Positions 1-9,223 of a stretch of DNA of 64,000 bases are shown one piece after another. The notes under the pieces were generated by a model. The model saw nothing but the letters and a program-made list of their open reading frames with translations, was not told the DNA's origin and ran no database searches. The translations under genes and the position numbers were made by a program. The stretch's first letter is position 1. Each line of letters starts with the position of its first letter. The stretch comes from Blumeriella jaapii (lineage: Eukaryota > Ascomycota > Leotiomycetes > Helotiales > Drepanopezizaceae): positions 124,001 to 188,000 of the forward strand of contig VWND01000025.1 of the NCBI GenBank assembly GCA_009599575.1, given 5' to 3'.

Positions 1-2242
1 ATCGCTCCACTGAATCAAGAACTCCGTCTTGATTCGTCTGGTGGCCTCGTGCTCGCCTGATCCTGACCGTGCGGAGAGTAAAGAATCGATTTCGTCCACG
101 AAAATGATACTTGGCGCTAACGCCTTGGCCAGCGAGAACAGTGCCCGAACAAGCTTCTCTGATTCTCCCAGGTATTTGCTTGTCAAGCTGCTTGCTGAGA
201 TCGAGAAGAACGTCGATCGCGACTCCGTGGCAACTGCTCTCGCCAACATGGTCTTGCCGGTTCCCGGCGGACCGAAAAGGAGCATACCACGAGCTGGCTC
301 GCGAAGCCCCATAAATAGATCCGGTCGAAGGAAAGGGTAGACAACTGCTTCCTTTAATGCCGTCTTCGCAATATCCAGACCCGCCACATCATCCCAGTGC
401 ACCTCGTCACCCTGAACCACAATTTCGTTGAAGATCTGCTTCGCGGCACCTTCGTCTACTCCTTTGGGTAGATTCTTCATCAGTTGCTGTACTTTTCTCT
501 CCCAGGCACTAACTGCCAGATCGGCTGCGGCTTCAGAATCGTCGGAAGTTGGCGTTGTAGGATCTGCGAGGATTTCGCGCTCCTTCTGCTTCTGCTTTAC
601 TCTTCTTCGACTTCGGCTTCGACATCTGACCACTGCTGCTCGTTGTATCGTCGTCGATGCTCTGAGATGATGTCTCATCATCAGTCCTTCTGACGTCTCT
701 CCTCTGTACCCCCCTGGCATTATCGTTCCCCTGGGGTCGGTCCCGATGTCGAGGCGAAGAGGTATTTGCCGGCACTGGCTTTCTCGGCGTTCTAGTAGAA
801 GCCCTGTCACCCTCGCCTTTCGGCTTGGACTCGGCGGGTTTCCTTCTCGTTGGTAGCTCGGATTCCGCGGCGCTTTTCCTCGCACTTGTTTCCGGGTACT
901 CTTTGAGATACGTGGGATAGGTCGACGGCTCAAGCTTTGCTGTGCTTCTTGCATGGGATTGCGGCGGGGAAGTCTTCTTCGCTTTCGTTGCACCTGGTTG
1001 AGGGAGTGGTGGCGAGGGAGGGTCCATGTCCATCAATTCCTTCAGGGCCGATGCAGTGAGCATGCTCCCCGCAACAGCGCCCGGTTGGCCAGGATCCGTA
1101 GGCGGGAATGGATACACGTTGGATCGAGACGAAGCGCCCTTGCCAGACAACAAGTCGGGCGTACTTGAGCCTCGGGGGTGCGAGTGTGTGTCGGGGACCA
1201 GGGTTCTGGTTTTGCTGTCGTAGCGCACGTTCTGCGTCGGTGTTGGGTCGCTTCCACTCTCTTTCCGTCCAGCTTCGGAGAGGGCAGTCGAGCTCTTGTC
1301 GGCCTCGTTATCCAAGCTGCGTCCAGGTCTGTCTCTGTTTGCCTTTCCAATAGACTGCCATGCTACAGTAGCCGCCTGACTTGTGACGATGTTGTCATTT
1401 CGCGATGTCGAAGTTTTTTGAGTTCTGAGACTGTGCTTGAAGCCCGCCCTATCCCCCGAACGTAGGGTGTGAAGCATCGATCTCTGTTTCTCGGGGCTGG
1501 GACTTCGCGACGTTTTCTTTGCCGGGAGCGCCAGTGAAGCCGCAGACGACGGTGTGATCGTTCTCGGCAATGACGACGACGCAAGGTTGGAAGACGAATA
1601 GCCTCGATGCGAATGGTCGAAAGAAGGCCGGCTCCCAACCACCGCACGCTCCGAGCTATTCTTCATCAACATCGCCGGCCGTTGCGGGAGAGGTGGCGGT
1701 GTTGGTCGCGACAGGTCGGGGTAGTTCATGGCAGGAATTGTGCCATTGCCAATCGTCCCCTTCTCGTTGTTCTCCGCGTCGGAGCCCTTTCTCGGCGTCT
1801 TGGACAGGGTCTTCTGCTTCTTTTCCGTCCCGCCCTCGGACTCTGCCTCGGCCTTCTCCTCTCGCGACTGCTTCAGGGCTTCCAGCAAGTCGACCCGCTC
1901 CTTGCACTGCATCTCCATGTCCCGCAGACTGTCCTTCAGCGCCTTCTCCGTCTCGGATCGCGGGATGTATCCTACGGGAACCCGGTAGGCGTGTGGTAGT
2001 AGATCTGGTCCAAGGCCGATCGCCACGAGCGTAATGCTTCTGCTTCATTGCCCTGTCATCGGCGACCGTCAGCCTTGGGGTCCCTTTGGGGGCTCGTCGA
2101 CCGCGTGCTCTCCTGGACGCGCTCTCGTTCTGCGGGGAGACGGGTCTCTTACCAGTCCCTCGAAATACACTGCGGTGGAGCAGATCAAGTAGCACTCATC
2201 GTACGTCTTCTGCAGCGACGCGGAGGTTTTGTTTCGCATCAT
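1..2242 (-). CDS. SAP1-like MIT-domain AAA ATPase, 3' part cut off by the window edge
   Basis: This is a meiotic-clade AAA ATPase of the SAP1/Vps4/spastin type, expected to remodel protein assemblies by ATP hydrolysis. Exon 1 (2242-2153) starts with two Met codons; the upstream one is chosen. A 100-bp intron (2152-2053, donor GTAAGA, branch CTGAC, acceptor ACAG) follows. Exon 2 gives an N-terminal MIT domain ([16 protein letters not shown], then [11 protein letters not shown]), a disordered Ser/Pro/Lys-rich linker of about 400 residues, then the AAA domain: Walker A GPPGTGKT (codons from about 273 downward), Walker B IIFVDEID, and [11 protein letters not shown]. The order MIT, linker, AAA is normal for the family. 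The reading frame is broken twice: one base appears missing at about 1991-1993 (within IYYH/AYRVP) and one extra base appears near 595-610 (after [10 protein letters not shown]). The second shift returns to the original frame. The clade and domain calls are strong. Whether the shifts are real or sequence errors is open. Confidence 0.9.
2053..2152 (-). other. Intron 1 of the SAP1-like gene
   Basis: This 100-bp spliceosomal intron has donor GTAAGA, a branch-like GGCTGACGG and acceptor GACAG. Removing it joins the first 30 codons to [10 protein letters not shown] in phase 0, which is the expected MIT helix. Confidence 0.85.
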
Positions 2243-2319
2243 GGCCGCACCGCTGGAGGAGCCTCGTTGGACGGATCATGAAAGTGGGCGGGGGAGTAGT
2301 GTGTGGTTTTCAAGTCGCG

Positions 2320-2442
2320 CGGTATGTGTGGTTGTGTGGTTGTGTGATTGTGTGGTTATGTGGTTGTGTGGTTATGTGGTTGTGTGGTCGTGGTTGTGTG
2401 GTCGTGGTTGTGGTCGTGTGGTCGTGGGCGTTTCGAGGTTGG
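2320..2442 (+). repeat. GT-rich microsatellite (TGTGTGGTTG-like units)
   Basis: Tandem degenerate units of TGTGTGGT, TATGTGGT and TCGTGGT follow one another. The tract lies about 80 bp upstream of the SAP1-like start codon, so it sits in that promoter region. Confidence 0.8.
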
Positions 2443-2614
2443 CCACTGACTGACCGACCGTGACGTTTCTCTGCCTCGACCCTCGACCCGCGCTGCTTTT
2501 ACCCCGCCCGCACCACAGCCTCACGTGGATATCCAGCCAAGATGCCGCTGTACTGTACAGTACAGACTCCTCGGGCCAGATGATAGATGATACATGTTTC
2601 TCTGCTGCTATCGA

Positions 2615-2650
2615 CCTGTACAGTATGTACAGTATGTACAGTATGTACAC
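2615..2650 (+). repeat. TACAGTATG tandem repeat
   Basis: Three to four 9-bp copies of TACAGTATG are visible. This is one of many GTAC/CAGTAC-type clusters in the intergenic DNA of the GC-balanced half. Confidence 0.8.
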
Positions 2651-3973
2651 GCCAACCTTCCCGGACCACACTCATTGCAGTTCCCACTCGCTCCATCTGA
2701 CAGCCGAAGTTCCGTCGCCCTCTCTACTGATTCTCCAGTACAGTAAGTCAACAAACCCACAGCCATCTCTCCCTGTCCAAGCTTGCCCTCCTCCATAACC
2801 GAAAAAAGGAGGGCAAAGAAGAGGGGGGAAAAGAGAAAAAGAGAGAAAGGAGAAAGGAGAAAGAAAAAAGAAAAAAAAAGAAGAAAAAGAAGAAAAAATC
2901 ACTACGCACACCAATCCCCGGCTCTCCGAAACCACAGTTGAGCCAAGCTGGCTAGAAGCCATGATTCACAAGACAGCGCGTCCCGCTGCAGATGTACGCG
3001 CCGCCGGCCTTGCGCGTTCTGTATCTCTGACCGCTATCCGAGATGGAGGAAGCCGCGGAAAGGCCATCGTGGCAGAGGTCAAGCCGTCCGCCGACCTGGG
3101 GATCCAGAGCGCTCGGTGTCGAAAGGCGCAAGAAGCATTTGCCGGATGTGTACTATACCATAGTACTGTACTGTACTGTACATACTGTATATACTGTACA
3201 CAAGATGCACTTTCGTAGAGGCGGCCTGGGGAGGGGGAGCGCACGCCAAGGGCTTAGATGCATCTTGGTGTGATGGCTTGATTCAGGGCGTGGAGGATGA
3301 AAATAAGGAGTTCCCAAGACCTAGGCATACACAGGAGTTATGTACGGTGTACAGGATGGAGTGAGTGTTTTCGGGCATACATCGTAGAGCGGTAGCCGTT
3401 ACGCATTCGACGTGAAAAGCCAGAGAAGCTGCTTGTTTACTGTGCTGTAGATGCGAACCAGCTACGCGAGCCCCCTCGGCTAAGGCGTCGTCCTGGATTG
3501 TGGCCGACGGCTCGCTCATTGGCAATAACACCACACTTGCTCGTTCTCCTCCTATCTGCTTTCGTGCGGCTCGTCTCACGCAAGAAGATCCCAAGTTCCG
3601 ACTCCTTTTCCTCCTTTGTCCCTTCGTTTGCATCTTTTCGTCTGGTCCACGGCCGTCTCGTCTCGGCCCTCCACACTATCGCCTGTCTAGATGGCCGCGA
3701 TGCACTTACAGTGCAAAGCGTGCGTCGGTCCCCTTCAAGCGGGACTGTCTCAGCGGGAGCGGAAGTGAGGGGGCTCGACGTCATGCATCGAACTGGTGAG
3801 TTGGTCTGGTCGTGCTGATGATGTAGCACGTCGGATCGGACTGTGGTGCTTGTCCGCCTGTTGACTTACACCTCTTCTCGCCGCTTCTGTCTCTCTCTCC
3901 GTCGTCTGACTCCCACATCGACGCTGCCATTCTCCTCTCGTGTGCGGGTGTCGTGGAATCGTGTGTTGAAATC

Positions 3974-4943
3974 ATGTCTTGGGGTAGCAGCACCGCGGAG
4001 CAGAACCCGACAGAGGCTGTGGATGTGCCGGAGACCGATATTGCGTGAGTCGTCCCGGACCGGAGGAGCGGAGTCTCCAGCAAGCGTACAGCAGACGGAA
4101 AAGGGGTGAAGATGTGCTCATGAAGGTACCGTAGCTTCTACACAGCCGGCACGCCCAATGGCCAGAAGATCTCCATGACGCTCGAGGAGCTGGGGCTGAA
4201 GTACGAGACGACGCACGTGGACCTCACCAAGAACACGCAGAAGGAGGAATGGTACCTGAAGATCAATCGTGAGTCTCTTCTCTGTCCCGCGGGATTCTTC
4301 TCATGGGCTTGTTTCATGGTGTGTTCTTGCTGATGGCGAACACTAGCCAATGGACGCATTCCAGCCATCATCGATCGCACGCCGACGAGCGATGGCAAGA
4401 GCAACGAGAAGAGGGTCTTTGAAGGGATGGCGATCATGCTGTATCTCTGTCAAAAGTACGATCCGAACCATCTCATCTCGTATCCTTTCGATACCGACAA
4501 GTAAGTGTTTTCCTTCCGCCTTGCGACTGCTTGGGTCTCTCTTCGCAGGTGTCTCGGGTAGACATGTATCTTCCTGTTAGAACAGGACAAGGATACTGAG
4601 ATGAGAAGAGAAAATGGCGGATCAAAGGTTGACAAGCCTCGGTTGCTGACTTCCAACAGATACTGGGAGACGGTCGAATGGATGACTTGGATGCAAAGTG
4701 GCATCGGTCCTATGCAGGGACAGGCGAATCACTTTTACAGATACGCACCCGAGAAGATCGAGTATGCTGTCAACCGCTACCAGAGCGAGGTAAGTTCGCT
4801 TCACTTCACACTTGTCTCGTCTCATCTTATTATTTCACATCTCGCACTCTCTGCCTCCAACTTATCCATTCATCTTTACCTTCTTTCACATCCGTTGAAG
4901 TAGCATGTGTCCATCCCCAATTCTTCACCCATTACCTGGCATG

Positions 4944-4979
<36 letters not shown>

Positions 4980-5700
4980 TACAATCCAGAGCCCTAACCC
5001 CCCAATCCCAAACTAACACCCCCCTCCCACCAGACTAAGCGCCTCTACCAAGTCCTCGAGTCGCGACTCAGCGAAAAAAAGAGCAACAACCACACGGCCG
5101 CCGGCACCGAGGCGTCGACCGCCGGCGGCGAGGAAGACGGCGGCGGACCCTGGATCGTCGGCGACAAGCTGACTATCGCTGACATTGCCTGTTTCTCGTG
5201 GGTCAACTGGGCGGAGTGGGCGGGCGTGGAGCTGGACGGGTTTCCGTGAGTGTTTTTCCTTCCGATACTTCCCGTTCAAGATCCTTTCCTCTCTTCTCAA
5301 TCCCCATTTTGCCCTTTTCTTCCAAGAAGTCCCTCCTCTCGTCTCGTCCGACGTTAGCGCACCGGGAACGAGACACAGGGGAGGGGGAAGGAATGGTATC
5401 TAATCCCAGACACACACACACGCAAACATCTTTCTTCCTCTCCCCCTTGTGAAAGGAAAGCAACTCTCTACTCAACTTACCTACTTACTGACCCATCATC
5501 CCAAACCCAACAGCGAGCTCCAAAGGTGGACCGCGAAGATCAACGCCCGGCCCGCCATCGCGCGCGGCCTTGACGTCCCGGAGCCGTTCGAGATGAAGGC
5601 CAAGATGCAGGGCGGCGCCGAGGCTGCGGCGGAGTACGCCAGGGAGCAGGCGAAGTGGGTGATGGATGGGCAGGAGAGGGATCAGGAGAAGCATTCGTGA
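3974..5700 (+). CDS. Ure2-like glutathione S-transferase, 295 aa, six exons
   Basis: This is a cytosolic GST of the fungal Ure2/YfcG-like class, expected to conjugate glutathione to electrophiles or reduce disulfides. Exons are 3974-4044, 4135-4268, 4347-4500, 4660-4789, 5034-5245 and 5514-5700. All five introns are GT-AG, with donors GTGAGT, GTGAGT, GTAAGT, GTAAGT and GTGAGT, and the joined frame is open to TGA. The thioredoxin-like N-domain begins [20 protein letters not shown] and contains [11 protein letters not shown], the cis-Pro loop that contacts glutathione. The all-helical C-domain holds [19 protein letters not shown] and the family signature [18 protein letters not shown], which includes the conserved N-capping Asp. 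A Gly/Glu/Thr-rich insert (about residues 180-200) lies before the C-terminal signature and is probably a surface loop. Intron 4 (4790-5033) carries a (TC)n run. The first 20 residues are not conserved-looking. I find no defect, so the gene is probably functional. Confidence 0.95.
4945..4977 (+). repeat. (TC)n microsatellite inside GST intron 4
   Basis: About 16 TC dinucleotides lie in the intron, upstream of the CTAAC branch site (5012-5016) and the CCACCAG acceptor. Confidence 0.9.
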
Positions 5701-5948
5701 GTAGTTCGTGTGCGTATGTGTACTGTAGATTGATCGGGACGGGGTGAACGGGATATGACCACCTCCCCTTAGATAGATGGCACAACAAGGCCTTCTCCGC
5801 CTCATAGCTGCTCCCATTCTTTCTCTGTGTTTTTGTGTCTTGGTGGGTTTTCCCTTGGCCTCTTCATCCACCGATATGTGGCCGTGTCGGTGTGGTTTTC
5901 GTGCCTGCTTTTACCATATGCTTCTTGAATCATACACAGAATGAAACG

Positions 5949-5949
<1 letters not shown>

Positions 5950-6017
<68 letters not shown>
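5950..6017 (+). repeat. Uninterrupted 68-nt poly-G tract
   Basis: Sixty-eight consecutive G residues start 249 bp after the GST stop codon. Such a run can form G-quadruplex structures and is hard to sequence, so the exact length may be uncertain. Confidence 0.9.
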
Positions 6018-6018
<1 letters not shown>

Positions 6019-6227
6019 AAAAACTTTTAAATATGTCGTGGGTTGTTTAGATAAGAAAAGATAGAAAAAAGAGCTTTGTAAAGGTCGTGATGTGGTTTAT
6101 CATCCATTACATGCTATATGCATTTGCTTGCTCCTCTTATCCTCCAGACCACCAACCAAGCAACCCACATCCAGAACCAAACCCGCGAACTGAAGGATGG
6201 CGGCTTTTGATGGCAAGGAACGAGATG

Positions 6228-6243
6228 CCCCCCCCCCCCCCCC
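6228..6243 (+). repeat. 16-nt poly-C tract
   Basis: Sixteen C residues follow CGAGATG. With the runs at 13163-13189 and 14182-14197 this is one of several long G/C homopolymers in the gene-bearing half. Confidence 0.9.
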
Positions 6244-6829
6244 TCTCTCCCACTTCTCCGATCGTAAATGTAAGCACGAAAAATCATATCTACTGTGTCT
6301 GAACCAGAAAGAAGAAACATTTGTAAAGGCAAGAGAGTTCAGCTCTTTTACTGTTTTGGGGATTCTGAGAACTTGATGTTAAATTTCTTGTAAAACTGTG
6401 TTGTGTTATTTGTTTGTACAGTATTTTCATAATGCTTTCTATCTTGAATCCTATGTGCCTAATTACAGACAGAATATACCTACAGTATATACCTACAGTA
6501 TATACCGACAGTACAGCCTACAGTACATGCCTACCTACCAATTCATATGCAGCACGTATCTAAATAAAAACCTTCCAAGCCCTTCAAAGGTTTGTGATGA
6601 CAGAGAACCTTCAAAGCCCTGAAAGGTCCGTGTCACAAAAGGAAGTAAAAAGAAACGAGTGTTTACCAGTCAGCGTAGGAGTTTTAAACCCAAAAAATCC
6701 TAGTGTTGAAAACTTCGTATTATTTAAATTCTTTGAAAAGATTTCTAATACTTTTTTTAAAAAGAAAAAAAAAACTCGTCAAAATACCAAAACCGTTCTA
6801 AAGCAAACCGACCATTTGTTTATTTTTTT

Positions 6830-7745
6830 AATATGTTCAACTCCGTTAAGTCTTTTAACTTCCTTAACCCCTTCAGCTTTCTCAACTTCTTTATTTCTTT
6901 CAATTTTTTTGCTTTTTTTCAACATTTTCAACTTTCTAATTCGCTTCCTCAACTCTTCCAACACTTTTAACTCAGTCAACTCTTTCAACTTTTTTATATA
7001 TTTTTTTTTTACGGTCTCAACTTCCATAACTTTTTTTCACTCCTTCAACTCTTTTCATTATTTCCTTTCTCAATTCTTTCAACACTCTCAACCTTTTTAG
7101 CCTTTTTTATTTTGTTAATTTTCTTAATTCTTACAATTTCCTTAATCTTTTCAATTCTCTGAATATTCTTAACTCCCTCGACTCCTTTGACTCCTTCGAC
7201 TTTCTCAACTCCTATAATTTTCTCAACTTTTCTATTCCGTTCACTTTTTTCAGTTCCTTTAATTTTCTCAATCCCCTTTACTTTTTTTATTTTATTTTCA
7301 ACTTTTTCAATTCTTTCAACTTTCTTAATTCTTTTAACTTTTTTAATTTTCTCAACTCTTTTAATTCTTTCAATTTTCTTAACTCTTTCAACTCTTTCAA
7401 CTTTCTTAACTTTCTCAACTCTCTCAATTCTTTTAATTCTTTTAATTCTCTCAACTCTTTCAATTCTCTTAATTCTATCAACTCTTTTAACTTTCTCAAC
7501 TTTCTCAACTCTTTCAACTCTTTCAAATTTCTCAATTTTCTCAACTCTTTCAACCTTTTTAATTCTTTCAATTTTCTCAACTTTTTCAATTTTTTCAATT
7601 TTTTTAATTTTTTCAATTTTTTAATTTTTTTTAAATTTTCTCAACTCTTTTAATTCTTTCAACTTTCTCAACTCTTTCAACTTTCTCAATTCTCTCAACT
7701 CTTTCAACGTTCTTAACCACAATTTTTTCGACTCTTTTAACTCTT
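6830..7745 (+). repeat. Polypyrimidine minisatellite with a degenerate 9-bp unit
   Basis: The plus strand is almost purely T/C with regular AA steps. The unit is close to TTTCAACTC, and variants such as TTTTAATTC and TTTCTTAAC alternate. Because the unit is a multiple of three, long frames stay open on both strands: Lys/Leu/Glu-rich on minus (7287-7616) and Leu/Ser/Phe/Thr-rich on plus (7187-7624). I read this as a repeat, not a gene. Strand asymmetry of this kind can form triplex or unwound DNA. Confidence 0.85.
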
Positions 7746-7844
7746 ATTATTATACAACACAACACAAATTAACCACCGAAATCCGCATCGACAACGCCGA
7801 CCTATAGTATCTACCAACCAATCACTTACCCACTTACTTACTTA

Positions 7845-8515
7845 TTATCCAGCGTTTACGCTCACAATTCAGCTTTCACGTTTATTATCCAATATTCACG
7901 TTTACTATCCAACATTTACTATCCAGTGTATATTATCCAGCATTTACTAACTAGCGTTTATTATCCAGTGTATACTATGCCGCGTTTACGTTTGTTTATC
8001 CCGCATCTATATTCACGTTTACTGTTCAACGTTTATTATCCAGCCTTTTTTATCCAGCATTTACTAACCAGCTTTCACTATTCCGCGTTCACGTTCACGT
8101 TCATTATCCAGCCTTCACGTTTACGTTTACTATCCAGCGGTTACTTATCAGCATTTACTATTCCGCGTTCGCGTTCACGTTCACGTTAACTATCCAGCCT
8201 TTACTATCCAGCGTTCACTAACCAGCTTTTAATATCCAGCCTTTACTATCCAGCCTTCATTATCCAGCGTTCACGTTCACGTTTACTATCCAGACTTCAC
8301 GTTCATGTTTACTATCCAGATTTCACGTTTACTACCCAGCGTTCACGTTTACTATCCAGACTTCACGATCACGTTTACTATCCAGATTTTACGTTTACTA
8401 CCCAGCGTTCACGTTTACTATCCAGCCTTCACGATCCAACCTTTACTATCCAGCGTTCACGTTTACTATCCAGCCTTCACTATCCAACCTTTACTATCCA
8501 GCGTTCACGTTTACC
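7845..8515 (+). repeat. Minisatellite of TTTACTATCCAGC and GTTCAC modules
   Basis: The modules TTTACTATCCAGC, GTTCACG and CTTCACG are shuffled in tandem for about 670 bp. Later copies (from 8280) are more regular, with a higher-order unit of roughly 18-40 bp. I see no coding potential. Confidence 0.85.
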
Positions 8516-8652
8516 CTCACACTTATACTATCTCAATGCCAATCCCAACCCATCCCAATCCCAATCCATCCCAATTCCATCCCAAGCCAGCCCAAGCCAG
8601 CCCAGGCAAAAGCAAGCGAGTAATACGTGTAAAAATGCGATCGGGACATCTC

Positions 8653-8690
8653 CCTACTTACTTACTTACTTACTTACTTACCTACTTACA
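8653..8690 (+). repeat. (TACT)n microsatellite
   Basis: About eight copies of CTTA/TACT are present, followed by variant steps. It lies about 530 bp past the 3' end of the convergent zinc-finger gene. Confidence 0.85.
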
Positions 8691-8699
8691 TGCGTGCTT

Positions 8700-9223
8700 G
8701 CGTGCGTAATTGCTTGATTTTCTGCCTGTATATACTAGACGCTGCGTTCGTTACATAAGGGTACGTTACAGTAAGAGCTGATAAAACAAAAACCACCGAG
8801 TCCAGATAAAAGAAAAGGTCGAAGAGAAAAAAACGCACTGCGCCATGCCGGTCCGTCCCTCCTCTACTACATTAGATATTTGAAGCTGTCCTTGCCGGCG
8901 AATCATCACCCGCCCATCCCATCCCATCTTATTCTCATCATGTCATGAAATTCGTACGCAAAATCATCTTCCCTGCCCCGTCTCGTGTCGTGTCGTCTCG
9001 TGTCGTGTCCTGCGTGCGTGCGTGTGTGCTCGTAAAGTCGTGGCGTGCTGATAAAATAAGACGTGGGTATCTCTGAAGAAATGTGTATATACAGTACACA
9101 AAGCCGGCCTTCCTTTCCTTTCCTTCCCTCCTTCTTTCCTTCCTTCCTTCCGTTGGCTTCTCCCCTCATGCCTGCACGCCCTCGGATGCCGAGGAATATT
9201 GCGACGTGACCAGCCAAGGAGTG
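8700..9223. other. 3' flank of the C2H2 gene
   Basis: No gene is seen. A (TTCC)n-type microsatellite (9111-9151) and CGTGTCGT repeats (about 8981-9010) lie just past the stop codon, probably in the 3' untranslated or intergenic DNA. Confidence 0.55.

Larger units (their letters stand above)
2243..3973. other. Intergenic region between the divergent SAP1-like and GST genes
   Basis: No convincing gene is seen. It holds a GT-rich microsatellite (about 2320-2440), TACAGTATG repeats (about 2615-2650), a purine-rich stretch (2803-2897), a second cluster of GTACTGTAC steps (3150-3200), and a pyrimidine-rich stretch (about 3540-3640 and 3870-3955) typical of fungal 5' regions just before the GST start. 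Short ORFs here have no recognisable domain and overlap low-complexity DNA. Because the flanking genes diverge, both promoters should lie here. Confidence 0.6.
5701..6829. other. Intergenic region downstream of the GST gene
   Basis: No gene is seen. It holds the 3' region of the GST gene, a 68-nt poly-G run, a 16-nt poly-C run (6228-6243), repeats of the type CTACAGTATATAC (6478-6525) and progressively AT-rich sequence that grades into the polypyrimidine tract. Confidence 0.6.

Noticed and set aside
2961..3218. Short ORF between the SAP1-like and GST genes
   Set aside because: No domain, runs into GTAC repeats, and overlaps an equally long ORF on the opposite strand.
7187..7624. Long open frames on both strands of the polypyrimidine tract
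   Set aside because: They follow from a 9-bp repeat unit without stop codons; no start context, domain or codon bias supports a gene. Kept as a repeat.
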